The notes: generated by a model from the letters alone, not told the origin. 17,533 nucleotides of DNA from an uncultured delta proteobacterium (GCA_903930515.1 CAIYYW010000292.1:1-17533); one strand, 5' to 3'. Counted from the first letter of the stretch, positions 7,696-15,473 are shown. Made by a program: numbers and translations.

Positions 7696-10600
7696 TTAAT
7701 TCGGGCAGGATGCCGGATGCGCGCGAATGGATTCCGTGGGCAGGGGTTTGCGCGGAAGATTTCTGGAAAGGGGCTGGAGCCGATCCACCTGGATGGAGAT
7801 CGCGCCCAAATCGGAAGTGACGGTCCCGAAGATCAGATGCGCGCTGTCGCTCCGGAGCAGGTGGCAATACCTGCGGTAAGCCTCCGGGAAGAAAACCGTT
7901 TCGTAAATATCGGTTTCGTCTTCAAACGAAACGAATTCCATCGGCTCGCCTTCTCCGGTTTCGGTGAGCTTGCCCGTGACGCATACGCCCGCGGCGACAA
8001 TCCTTTCCCCGATCCGGTTCCGGAAATCCCCGGCCGGGGTGATCCGGAATTTTTTTATCTGATCCCGGTATAAGGAGAGCAGGGGGCAAGAGATCAAAAA
8101 TCCCAAACCCTCTTCCTCCTGCCGGAGCCGGTCGGATTCCGCGAGCTTCCGGACCGATCCCGGAACTTTAGCCGCATCCTGGAATAAACCGGACTGTCCC
8201 CGGGGCCGGGACCGGGACCAATGATTGATGATCCAGAACAGTTGGGGCCGATTCTCCGCGCCAAAAAGATCGTCAAAGCATCCGGCCTTGACCAGAATCC
8301 CGGCCTGCTCCGGGGCCGGGTCCACCCGGTCCAGAAATTCCAACAGGCTCCCATACCGGCCGTTTTTTTCCCGCTCCGCGATCAGGCGTTCCGCGAATTT
8401 TTTCTCCAAACCCTTGACCTGCATCAGCCCCACCCGGATCGCGTCCCCTTCCGCGGTATATTCAAAACGGCTCCCGTTGATCTCCGGCATTCTGATGGAA
8501 AGCCCCATCCGCCTGGCCTCGGAAAGATAGGCGGAGGCGGAATAATATCCGCCCTGGTTGGAGATCACGCCGGCGATGAATTCCGCGGGATGATGGGCTT
8601 TGAGGAAAGCGCTTTTGAACGAGACCAGGGCGTAGCTCGCGGAATGGGGCTTGCAAAAGCTGTATCCCTGAAAGGATTCAATCATCTCCCAGACGCTTTC
8701 CGACTGCTCTTCGCTCAGGCCGTTTTTGACCGCGCCGACCTGGAATTTTCGCTTAAGCTCCGAAAGCTTTTTCGCCCGGTGTTTCTTGCTCAGCGACCGG
8801 CGGAGCTCATCCGCCTCTTCCACCCTGAACCCGGCCAACTCAATCGCGGCCTTCATCACATCCTCCTGGTAAACCATAATCCCATAGGTCTCGGAAAGAA
8901 GTTGGTCCAGCCTGGGATGGATCGGCTCCCATTTTTCTCCCCGCAATCGCTTAACATATTCGGCGATCCATTTATGCGCGGCCGGACGGATGATACTGCT
9001 GTGGATCACGATATGCTCAAAATCCCCGGCCTTGGTTTTTTCCTGGAGCTGGCGCGTGGCCGGGGACTCAAGATAAAAAACCCCCATCGTTTTGCCCGCG
9101 GCGATCAGTTGTTTTGTCTTTGGGTCGTCCAGCGGATTGAGCCGGGTGTAGTCCAGCCCCAGCCCTTGCTTTTTATTCAACCGGTTAATGCCGTCCCGGA
9201 TCACGGCCAAAGACCGGTTCCCGAGCAGGTCCAGCTTGATCAATCCCGCGTCCTCGGTCTGGTCCTTTTCCCACTGGATAATGTTCACGCCCTTGGCCGC
9301 GACCTGGACCGGGACCCGGTCCTGGATCCGCTCCGCGATCACCACCCCTCCGCAATGCACGGACATTCCGCAAGGAAGCCCTTCCAGCTTAAGCGCGAGT
9401 TCAATGATTTGGTCCCAGGGCGGGTCAAAATGAACGCCCCGGAAGAGCGGGTTCTTTTTCATCTCCCCGGTCGGCAAGAGCAGATCCAAAAAACCGCGCA
9501 TCCTTTCGGTCACCCGGGAAATTTCCGCCTCCGTCATCCCGAACACCCGGGCAACCTGACGGATCGCGGCCCGGCTCTGGAAGCAGAGGTGGTTGGAAAC
9601 CATTGCCGCCCGCTCCGATCCGTAGCGGTTGAACACATAGGCCAGGGCGGCGTCCCGCTCGTCCCACGGGAAATCCAGATCAATATCCGGAGGGTCCTTC
9701 CGGCCCGGGGAGAGGAACCTTTCAAAGAACAGGTTGTGACGAATCGGGTCCACCTGGGTGATGAACAGGCAGTAGCTGACGATGCTCGCGGCCGCGCTGC
9801 CCCTTCCGCAGGTGATCGGGAAGCGCCGGACAATGTCGTCAATGATCAGGAAATATGACGCGAACCCTTTGTCCCGGATCAGCCGCAATTCTTTTTCCAG
9901 CCGGGACTGAATCTCGGCCGTGAATTCGCCATATCTTTTACGCGCCCCCTCCCGGGCCTTTAGCGAGAGCAGAAGAAAACCGTCCTCCCGGCTCATCCCG
10001 CCGAAATCAAAAAGCACCGTCTCCCCCCAGGGAGCCTTGGGCAGGGCGCATTTCTCCATCAGCTCGTCAAGGTTTTGGAGCGGGGACGGGAAGGCGCGAT
10101 ACCAATTTTTAAATTCTTCCGGCGTCGGCATCCAGGCCGGATCAGTGACCAACTGCTCCGGCTTCACCCCGGAGACGCTCTGGTTCAGGCCGATCGCGCG
10201 GAGCAGATGATGCAAAGACCGGTCTTCTTTTTTCAGGTAGTAAACCGGGTTGCCGGCCACCGGCTTCAAATGATGGCTGGCCGCGAACCGGCCGGAGCGG
10301 TGAAGCTGATCCGGGGTGATGATGAAATAAAAATCCAGGCCCGGGACCGGAGCGAGGAACAGCGCGAGCGGTTCCTGGTTGGTGAGCGCGCAAAGGCCGT
10401 CGCAGGGTTGGGAAAGCTCGGCGCGCAGGGAAAAGTTTTCTTCCAGATGCCGGCGGGATAAAATCCGGCAAAGTTTTTTATAGCCCTCTTTGCTCTTCAC
10501 CAGCAGGACCGCGGACTCTCCGGATTCGTCCCTCAACTCCGCTCCCAGGATCGGCCGAATCCCAGCCTCTTCAGCCATCTGCCGGAACCAGACCGATCCG

Positions 10601-10731
10601 TAAATCCCGTTCCAGTCCGTGAGCGCAAGATTTTTCCAGCCCATGCTCGCCGCGGATTCCACCAGTTGTTCCAGCCCAGCCGTTCCCTGGTGGAAGGAAT
10701 ACCCGGAATGAACCCAGATCAGGCCGGACAT
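7696..10731 (-). CDS. dnaE2: Error-prone DNA polymerase III alpha subunit, DnaE2/ImuC type
   Basis: A 1011-residue C-family DNA polymerase that extends past lesions in the SOS response. The N-terminal PHP domain begins WVHSGYSFHQG and contains LALTDWNGIYG. The palm contains GRGSAAAS (~309-316), PPDIDLDF with catalytic D349 and D351, and IKLDLLG with the third acid D501, matching the D401/D403/D555 triad of E. coli DnaE. A late OB-fold region reads MEFVSFEDETDIYETVFFPEAY. It is shorter than replicative DnaE (~1160 residues) and slightly shorter than typical DnaE2 (~1050-1080). The first His of the PHP HxH motif is replaced by Trp (W6-V7-H8), so this PHP domain is unlikely to act as a metal-dependent nuclease. 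Its ATG lies 13 bp inside the end of imuB, and the context (lexA, imuB) supports DnaE2 over a replicative enzyme. Confidence 0.92.
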   Translation of the reverse strand: MSGLIWVHSGYSFHQGTAGLEQLVESAASMGWKNLALTDWNGIYGSVWFRQMAEEAGIRPILGAELRDESGESAVLLVKSKEGYKKLCRILSRRHLEENFSLRAELSQPCDGLCALTNQEPLALFLAPVPGLDFYFIITPDQLHRSGRFAASHHLKPVAGNPVYYLKKEDRSLHHLLRAIGLNQSVSGVKPEQLVTDPAWMPTPEEFKNWYRAFPSPLQNLDELMEKCALPKAPWGETVLFDFGGMSREDGFLLLSLKAREGARKRYGEFTAEIQSRLEKELRLIRDKGFASYFLIIDDIVRRFPITCGRGSAAASIVSYCLFITQVDPIRHNLFFERFLSPGRKDPPDIDLDFPWDERDAALAYVFNRYGSERAAMVSNHLCFQSRAAIRQVARVFGMTEAEISRVTERMRGFLDLLLPTGEMKKNPLFRGVHFDPPWDQIIELALKLEGLPCGMSVHCGGVVIAERIQDRVPVQVAAKGVNIIQWEKDQTEDAGLIKLDLLGNRSLAVIRDGINRLNKKQGLGLDYTRLNPLDDPKTKQLIAAGKTMGVFYLESPATRQLQEKTKAGDFEHIVIHSSIIRPAAHKWIAEYVKRLRGEKWEPIHPRLDQLLSETYGIMVYQEDVMKAAIELAGFRVEEADELRRSLSKKHRAKKLSELKRKFQVGAVKNGLSEEQSESVWEMIESFQGYSFCKPHSASYALVSFKSAFLKAHHPAEFIAGVISNQGGYYSASAYLSEARRMGLSIRMPEINGSRFEYTAEGDAIRVGLMQVKGLEKKFAERLIAEREKNGRYGSLLEFLDRVDPAPEQAGILVKAGCFDDLFGAENRPQLFWIINHWSRSRPRGQSGLFQDAAKVPGSVRKLAESDRLRQEEEGLGFLISCPLLSLYRDQIKKFRITPAGDFRNRIGERIVAAGVCVTGKLTETGEGEPMEFVSFEDETDIYETVFFPEAYRRYCHLLRSDSAHLIFGTVTSDLGAISIQVDRLQPLSRNLPRKPLPTESIRAHPASCPN

Positions 10732-11870
10732 AACTGATCCCCAAACCGGATCGCGTTCTCGCCATACCGGTTCCGGACCCGGTCCAGGGCCTGATAGAGC
10801 CGGGCCTGATGTTCGGTTTCGCCGAATAAATCCGGCTGATACCCGGGCGCCAGGCGCGATGCCCGCAACCCGAGATAGATCACCTGGACCCGGCGGTAAA
10901 GCGCGCTTTCCAGCAAACCCAGCGCGCTTTGGTAAATCTCGCGGTCAAACGCGGTGGGCCTCCGCAGGCGCATCCTCCTCTCCGCTCCTTTGCCGTCCCG
11001 GAAAACCAGGAGCAACCTGAGCCGGCTCGCGCTCAATTTTCTTTCCCGCAAACTTTTTCCCAGCTTGATGGAAAACCGCCGGAGCAGGTCCCGGATCAGA
11101 TCAAGGTCATTGGTCGCCTGCGCCAGACTCTCTCCCTGTTCCAGTTCCGGGCTGGATTCCTGAGGGGTCACCGGCGAGAAATCAACCCCCTGTGCCAGCA
11201 GATGGAGCCGGGATCCGTCCCGGCCGAATGCCGAGACCAACTCGGAAGAAGAAAGCGCCTGCAGGTCCGAGACCAGCTCCAGGCCGAGTTCGGAAAGGCG
11301 CTCGGATAAATCGCGCTCCCGGCTCAGGATTTTTCTGAGCGGAAAGGGCTTGAGAAAAATGGCCTCCTGGTCCGGCATCACCTGGGCCAAGCCCGGAACC
11401 CCGGCTATGGAGCAGACCGTTTTCCCCACCAGCTTGCTCGCGCCGATCCCGGCCGAACTCACCAGCCGATAGCGCCGATCCAGCCCTTGCAGGAGTTGGT
11501 CCGCAACCTCCAAACCCGGCCCGAGCAATCTTTCCGTGCCGGAAAGGTCTATGAAGAACCCGTTTTGGGTTTGCTCCACCAGCGGGCTCAGGTCGGAAAG
11601 GAATTCTTTAACTTGAACCTTTGCCCGGTAAAACAGCTCGGGACGGGGAGTGAAAACCTCCAACCCTTTGCAAAAACGTCTCGCCTCGGCCAGGATCATC
11701 CCCGGCCGGATTCCCTCGGTTTGGGCCCGGGGGTTGGCGGATAAAATACGGCTGGCCGATGAATCCATCCCGCAGAGCGCCGCGGGCCGGTCCAGGAATT
11801 TGCCCCGGTTGCCGATCAACACCTGGAGCGGAAACGACGGGAATAACAGATGCAAAATCTCTCGCTTCAT
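10719..11870 (-). CDS. imuB: ImuB-like Y-family polymerase homologue, catalytically inactive scaffold
   Basis: A 383-residue DinB/UmuC-fold protein. Recognisable Y-family parts are the GIRPGMILAEAR helix, the SAGIGASKLVGK segment, the little-finger region and a C-terminal ALDRVRNRYGENAIRFG. The catalytic carboxylates are missing: the first motif (HxDMDxFFA in DinB) reads HLLFPSFPL, with L9 at the Asp position, and the DE pair before the LDLTG strand is replaced by N103-G104 ahead of FFIDLSG. This is the hallmark of ImuB, which does not polymerise but recruits DnaE2 to the sliding clamp. A clamp-binding-like QPDLF lies at 345-349, where ImuB proteins carry it. It starts 15 bp after lexA with a GGAG ribosome-binding site and overlaps dnaE2 by 13 bp. 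No imuA lies between them. Confidence 0.88.
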   Translation of the reverse strand: MKREILHLLFPSFPLQVLIGNRGKFLDRPAALCGMDSSASRILSANPRAQTEGIRPGMILAEARRFCKGLEVFTPRPELFYRAKVQVKEFLSDLSPLVEQTQNGFFIDLSGTERLLGPGLEVADQLLQGLDRRYRLVSSAGIGASKLVGKTVCSIAGVPGLAQVMPDQEAIFLKPFPLRKILSRERDLSERLSELGLELVSDLQALSSSELVSAFGRDGSRLHLLAQGVDFSPVTPQESSPELEQGESLAQATNDLDLIRDLLRRFSIKLGKSLRERKLSASRLRLLLVFRDGKGAERRMRLRRPTAFDREIYQSALGLLESALYRRVQVIYLGLRASRLAPGYQPDLFGETEHQARLYQALDRVRNRYGENAIRFGDQLCPA

Positions 11871-11885
11871 GATCGTCTCCGGGAA

Positions 11886-12470
11886 TCAATAGCTTCGGAA
11901 CAGCGCCACCACCACGCCCAGAATTTTTACCCGGTTCTCTTTTGATACAATCGGCTGATACGCGGGATTGGCAGGGATCAACTCTATCTTTGAGCCGGTC
12001 CTCCGATACTTCTTCACCGTGGCCTCCCCGTCCACCAACGCCACCACCACTTCCCCGTTCTCCGCGGCCTCCTGCTTCCGCACCACGATCAAGTCCCGGT
12101 CCATAATGCCTTCCCCGGTCATTGATTCCCCGCGCACCCGCAAAGCGAAATGGTTCTCCGGATCAAAAATCCCGCTCGGAAGCTCAACCGGCTCCGGCAC
12201 TTCATACGATTCCACCGGGAACCCGGCCTGAACCTCGCCCAGAAGCAAAAGACCGGCCGGCCGGCTCAACAACGAAAGCGACCGCTTCTGGTTGCTAAAA
12301 CTTGAGCGCAAATATCCCTTGGCCGAAAGCTGGTGCAGGTGATAGGAAACCGTGTTCAGGCTGTTCAGGCCCAGCCCCTCCCGGATCTCCTGATAGCTCG
12401 GCGCGTAGCCCTTCCGCTCCACAAAACGCCGCAGCCATTCATAAACCTGCTTCTGCTTTTTGCTCAGCAT
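11886..12470 (-). CDS. lexA: LexA SOS repressor
   Basis: A 194-residue repressor and self-cleaving serine protease. Residues 1-65 are the winged helix: MLSKKQKQVYEWLRRFVERKG, recognition-helix region SLNTVSYHLHQLSAKG. The protease half has the A82-G83 cleavage site in VQAGFPVES, nucleophile S116 in RGESMTGEGI and the general-base lysine K153 in ATVKKYRR; spacing agrees with E. coli LexA (84/85, 119, 156). RecA-filament-stimulated cleavage should derepress this operon. The ATG at 12470 is the only start consistent with the family N terminus, because the frame upstream soon meets a stop. It heads lexA-imuB-dnaE2 and probably represses its own promoter through the palindrome just upstream. The recognition-helix residues differ from E. 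coli, in line with a different operator. Confidence 0.95.
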   Translation of the reverse strand: MLSKKQKQVYEWLRRFVERKGYAPSYQEIREGLGLNSLNTVSYHLHQLSAKGYLRSSFSNQKRSLSLLSRPAGLLLLGEVQAGFPVESYEVPEPVELPSGIFDPENHFALRVRGESMTGEGIMDRDLIVVRKQEAAENGEVVVALVDGEATVKKYRRTGSKIELIPANPAYQPIVSKENRVKILGVVVALFRSY

Positions 12471-12472
12471 AC

Positions 12473-12485
12473 CTATATCATATAG
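12473..12485. promoter_or_regulatory. Perfect 13-bp palindrome over the lexA -10: candidate LexA operator
   Basis: CTATAT-G-ATATAG (minus-strand reading) is a perfect inverted repeat of 6-bp arms around one central base. It covers the -10 box and ends 3 bp before the lexA ATG, where a LexA dimer would block transcription. It does not match the LexA boxes known to me from E. coli (CTGT-N8-ACAG), Bacillus (GAAC-N4-GTTC) or Geobacter-type (GGTT...ACC) bacteria. That LexA binds it is inference from position and symmetry. Confidence 0.45.
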
Positions 12486-12504
12486 AAAGTTTATAGAAAG
12501 TCAA
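12477..12504 (-). promoter_or_regulatory. lexA promoter (sigma70-like), likely leaderless transcript
   Basis: Read on the minus strand, TTGACT (12504-12499) and TATGAT (12482-12477) are separated by 16 bp, close to sigma70 consensus (5/6 at each box). The expected start, 7 bp beyond the -10, is base 12470, the A of the lexA ATG. There is no room for a Shine-Dalgarno, so the mRNA would be leaderless unless a weaker upstream start is used. Confidence 0.6.
12481..12501. repeat. Tandem 10-bp direct repeat TATAGAAAGT in the lexA promoter
   Basis: TATAGAAAGT occurs at 12481-12490 and 12492-12501, an 11-bp period or about one helical turn. The first copy shares five bases with the right arm of the palindrome at 12473-12485. 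It may be a second half-site contact for LexA or another regulator, or a simple duplication. Confidence 0.5.
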
Positions 12505-12513
12505 GCGCCGCCG

Positions 12514-12542
12514 GTCTTTTGTCCGGCCCGGACCAAAAGGAC
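12514..12542. repeat. Imperfect inverted repeat in the lexA-thrS divergent region
   Basis: GTCTTTTGTCC (12514-12524) pairs with GGACCAAAAGGAC (12530-12542), 11 base pairs with two single-base bulges and a 5-base loop. It lies just upstream of the lexA -35 and 62 bp before the thrS -35. No T-run follows on either strand. Role unknown; possibly an operator. The rest of 12471-12659 shows no gene and no T-box-like element for thrS. Confidence 0.35.
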
Positions 12543-12603
12543 ATAAAAACGGCCGGGGAAATTGGTCTCAAAAAATCAGGGACGGCCCAGCGGATTGATC
12601 TTA

Positions 12604-12632
12604 TTGACAATTTGGCTTTCCGGTCATAACTT
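12604..12632 (+). promoter_or_regulatory. thrS operon promoter
   Basis: A perfect -35 TTGACA (12604-12609) is followed after 17 bp by TAACTT (12627-12632), a weaker -10 with the key first, second and last bases. CATAAC two bases upstream is an alternative -10. The predicted start near 12639 leaves a ~20-base leader with GGGG and CAGG purine stretches before the ATG at 12660. Confidence 0.5.
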
Positions 12633-12659
12633 ATATGGGATTTTCAATGGGGTATCAGG

Positions 12660-14600
12660 ATGATTGAGTTAAAGGGAAAGAACGGAGAAGCGGTCCAATT
12701 GGAGTCCGGAGCGAGCGGTTTTGAGTTGTTGAAAAAAACCGGCGTCCAGGACCCGAAGGGGATCGTCGCGCTCAAGCTGAACGGCAAGCTCCAGGATTTA
12801 TCCCGGCCGATCCACGAGCCGGGCGAGTTTGAACTGATCGGCATAAAAAGTCCGGAGGGCGAAGCAATCCTCCGCCATTCCACTTCCCATATTATGGCCG
12901 ACGCGGTAAAGAAGTTGTTCCCATCCGCCAAGGTCACCATCGGTCCGGCGATTGAGAACGGGTTTTACTATGACTTTGAATATCCGCCCGGGTTCAGCGA
13001 CCAGGACCTGGCCGGGATTGAAGCCCGGATGAAGGAGATCATCAAGGGCGATCACCCGTTCAAGCGGCAGGAGCTTTCGCGCGCGGACGCCTTGAAATTA
13101 TTCCAGGACAAGGGAGAGAGCTACAAGGTTGAGCTGATCAACGGCTTGCCCGAAGGCGAGCCCATTTCCACATATCAGCACGGCGATTTCATTGATCTTT
13201 GCCGCGGCCCTCATCTCCCCTCCACCCGCTACCTCAAGGCCTACAAACTCCTCCATACCGCGGGAGCGTATTGGCGGGGAGACGAGCGGAACCCGCAGCT
13301 CCAGCGGATTTACGGGACCGCGTTCGCGGACCAGGGGGACCTGGACGCATATTTGAAGCGTTTGGAAGAAGCGAAAAAGCGGGACCATCGGAAACTGGGG
13401 CGGGAACTGGATTTGTTCAGCCTGCACGAGGAAGTCGGACCCGGGTTTGTGATCTATCATCCCAAGCTGGGGCTGGTCCGGGCGGTCCTGGAGGAATTCC
13501 TGAAAAAGGAACATCTCAAGCGCGGCTATCAGATCGCTTACGGGCCGACCCTGCTCAAGTCCGAACTCTGGAAACGCTCCGGGCATTACGATCATTACCG
13601 GCAGAATATGTATTTCACCCAGATTGACGAGGACCAATACGGGATCAAGCCGATGAATTGTTTGTCGCATATGCTCATTTACAAAAACGGCCTCCGGTCC
13701 TATCGCGAACTACCGCTCCGATATTTTGAACTGGGGACCGTGCATCGCCACGAAAAAAGCGGCGTGCTCGCCGGGCTGTTCCGGGTGCGGGCCTTTACCC
13801 AGGATGACGCCCATATCATTTGCACCCCGGACCAGCTTCAGGGCGAGGTGCTCGGGGTGATGAGCTTTGTCCTGGAAGTGATGGACCTGTTCGGTTTCCC
13901 GGTAGAGATGGAGCTGTCCACCCGGCCGGCCGATTCCATCGGCGCCGACCAGGACTGGGAGCGCGCCATCTCCGCGCTGGACACCGCGCTCAAGCAGAGC
14001 GGGTTCCCCTACCAGGTCAATGAGGGCGAGGGCGCTTTTTACGGTCCCAAGATAGACATTAAACTCAAGGACGCCCTTGACAGGAAATGGCAGTGTGCTA
14101 CAATCCAATGTGATTTTACATTGCCTGAGCGCTTTGATCTTTCTTATATGGGCAAAGACGGAGAAAAGCATCGGCCGGTGATGATCCACCGGGTGGTGTT
14201 GGGGTCTATTGAACGGTTCCTGGGAATACTGATTGAGCATTTTGCCGGAGCCTTTCCGACCTGGCTGGCTCCGGTCCAGGCGAGGATCCTGCCGATCGCG
14301 GACCGGCATCATAATTATGCCGGCCAAGTGGCGGACCGCCTGCTGGAAAAAGGGGTCCGGGTGGAATTGGATTTGCGGAACGAGAAGTTGAACTATAAAA
14401 TACGCCAGGCCGAGTCGGAAAAGATCCCATTTATGCTGGTGGTGGGAGACCAGGAAGAACAGGAACAGAGCGTCTCGGCGCGGATCCGGGGAAGGGAAGA
14501 TTTGGGAAAAATGACACTGGAGCAGTTGGAGGGACGGATACTCGCGGAAGCGAGGATGCCGGAAACTAAGTCAAAACCGACAAGGAGGGAAGTCCCATAA
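12660..14600 (+). CDS. thrS: Threonyl-tRNA synthetase
   Basis: Attaches threonine to tRNA-Thr in the cytoplasm and edits mischarged serine. The 646-residue length and domain order are standard: TGS domain (1-62), editing domain with H73-x3-H77 (HSTSH) and C181/H185 (CRGPH), class II catalytic core, and a C-terminal anticodon-binding domain from about [15 protein letters not shown]. The editing HxxxH falls at the same numbers as in E. coli. Zinc ligands are seen as Cys in KPMNCLSHM, His in DDAHIIC and His in [13 protein letters not shown], with motif 2 in [18 protein letters not shown]. It is the first gene of the operon and has its own promoter. Its TAA stop overlaps the infC start, with the infC ribosome-binding site inside the thrS coding end. 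Confidence 0.97.
   Translation: MIELKGKNGEAVQLESGASGFELLKKTGVQDPKGIVALKLNGKLQDLSRPIHEPGEFELIGIKSPEGEAILRHSTSHIMADAVKKLFPSAKVTIGPAIENGFYYDFEYPPGFSDQDLAGIEARMKEIIKGDHPFKRQELSRADALKLFQDKGESYKVELINGLPEGEPISTYQHGDFIDLCRGPHLPSTRYLKAYKLLHTAGAYWRGDERNPQLQRIYGTAFADQGDLDAYLKRLEEAKKRDHRKLGRELDLFSLHEEVGPGFVIYHPKLGLVRAVLEEFLKKEHLKRGYQIAYGPTLLKSELWKRSGHYDHYRQNMYFTQIDEDQYGIKPMNCLSHMLIYKNGLRSYRELPLRYFELGTVHRHEKSGVLAGLFRVRAFTQDDAHIICTPDQLQGEVLGVMSFVLEVMDLFGFPVEMELSTRPADSIGADQDWERAISALDTALKQSGFPYQVNEGEGAFYGPKIDIKLKDALDRKWQCATIQCDFTLPERFDLSYMGKDGEKHRPVMIHRVVLGSIERFLGILIEHFAGAFPTWLAPVQARILPIADRHHNYAGQVADRLLEKGVRVELDLRNEKLNYKIRQAESEKIPFMLVVGDQEEQEQSVSARIRGREDLGKMTLEQLEGRILAEARMPETKSKPTRREVP
14583..14599 (+). promoter_or_regulatory. 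infC ribosome-binding site and rare AUA start codon
   Basis: AGGAGG (14583-14588) is 8 bases from ATA at 14597-14599, ideal Shine-Dalgarno spacing; a second ATA follows at 14600. The next conventional start in frame, GTG 14621, is 32 bases from the AGGAGG and has none of its own. IF3 rejects non-AUG/GUG/UUG starts, so an AUA start gives negative feedback, as known for AUU in E. coli infC. Confidence 0.75.
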
Positions 14601-15265
14601 TAAATAAGTCGGATTATCGGGTGAATTGGCAGATTAGAGTGCCCAGGGTGCTGGTGATAGACGATCAGGGAAACAAAATCGGCATTATGCTTACCAAGGA
14701 CGCGATCAATTTGGCCGAGGAGCGCGGATTGGACCTGGTGGAAGTGGGAGAGAGCGCGGATCCTCCGGTGACCAAATTGATGGATTACGGCAAGTTCGTT
14801 TACCAGAAGCATAAGCAGGAAAAAGACGCCCGGAAGAAAACCTCCAGCCAGAAGCCGATCAAGGAAATCAAGCTGGGGATTAAAACCGACGAGCACGACC
14901 TTCAGACCAAGTTCCGGCATATCCGGGAGTTTATGGAAAAAGGATCCAAGACCAAGTTGATCGTAATGTTTCGGGGAAGGGAAATGGCTCATCCGGAATT
15001 GGGACGCGAGTTGATGCAGCGGGTGATTCAGGAGTTGGCCGATTTCGGGGCGCCCGACTATTTCCCCAAGCAGGAAGGGAGGAATCTGGTGGCCGTGATT
15101 TCTCCGCATTCCAAGCAACTGATAGAAAAGATTCAGAAGCAAAAAGAATTGGAAAAACAAAACCCGGGATCGGCTCCGGCGAGGCAGCCGGTTCCAACGG
15201 TTGCCGCGAAACCGGCTCCCAAACCGGCGGTTACCAAGGAGGAAGAGAAAGTTGGGCAAAAATAG
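14597..15265 (+). CDS. infC: Translation initiation factor IF-3, AUA start, with C-terminal tail
   Basis: Binds the 30S subunit, prevents premature 50S joining and checks the start codon. With the ATA at 14597 the protein has 222 residues and begins [18 protein letters not shown]; the Asn-Lys...Asn-x-Gln-Ile-Arg-Val run is normal IF3 N-terminal sequence, and beginning at GTG 14621 would cut it off. The N-domain ([35 protein letters not shown]), a lysine-rich linker (QEKDARKK) and the C-domain ([29 protein letters not shown]) are complete. The last ~35 residues form a Pro/Ala/Lys-rich tail not found in the typical 175-180-residue IF3; Myxococcus IF3 (Dsg) has a longer C-terminal extension needed for development. 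The start overlaps the thrS stop (ATAA), and the end overlaps rpmI by 14 bp. Confidence 0.93.
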   Translation: MINKSDYRVNWQIRVPRVLVIDDQGNKIGIMLTKDAINLAEERGLDLVEVGESADPPVTKLMDYGKFVYQKHKQEKDARKKTSSQKPIKEIKLGIKTDEHDLQTKFRHIREFMEKGSKTKLIVMFRGREMAHPELGRELMQRVIQELADFGAPDYFPKQEGRNLVAVISPHSKQLIEKIQKQKELEKQNPGSAPARQPVPTVAAKPAPKPAVTKEEEKVGQK

Positions 15266-15455
15266 TATTAAGACCAGCAAGAGCGCGGCCAAGCGCTTCA
15301 AGATCACGGGCAAAGGCAAGATCAAATTCCATCGCGCCGGCAAGAGTCATCTCTTGGCCAAGAAAAATCAGCGCCGGAAGCGGAGCCTCAGGGTAGCCGC
15401 GCTGGTGTCCAAAAGCGATGCCCGGAGAGTCGGAAGAGCGCTGGCTATACGTTGA
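15252..15455 (+). CDS. rpmI: Ribosomal protein bL35, UUG start
   Basis: A small basic protein of the 50S subunit. Beginning at TTG 15252 it has 67 residues, [20 protein letters not shown] then AGKSHLLAKKNQRRKRSLR, which matches the KSAAKRF and AGKSHLL signatures and usual length of L35. AAGGAGG at 15236-15242 lies nine bases upstream, supporting the TTG. The frame remains open to an ATG at 15201, but that would add 17 residues lying wholly within infC and foreign to the family. It overlaps the infC end by 14 bp, so its translation is probably coupled to IF3. Confidence 0.93.
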   Translation: MGKNSIKTSKSAAKRFKITGKGKIKFHRAGKSHLLAKKNQRRKRSLRVAALVSKSDARRVGRALAIR

Positions 15456-15473
15456 GATAGAAGGAGTATAAAA

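Noticed and set aside
8221-9858. A 545-codon open frame on the plus strand under dnaE2
   Set aside because: Same shadow effect; no domain resemblance, and the minus strand carries the polymerase motifs throughout.
12505-12659. T-box riboswitch or threonine attenuator before thrS
   Set aside because: No T-box consensus, no terminator hairpin with T-run and no Thr-rich leader peptide; the predicted leader is only about 20 bases.
14621-14623. GTG as the start of infC
   Set aside because: No Shine-Dalgarno nearby, and conserved IF3 residues lie upstream in frame behind a strong AGGAGG and ATA.
15201-15251. ATG 15201 as the start of rpmI
   Set aside because: Would add a 17-residue N-terminal extension encoded entirely within infC; TTG 15252 has the better ribosome-binding site and gives the family length.
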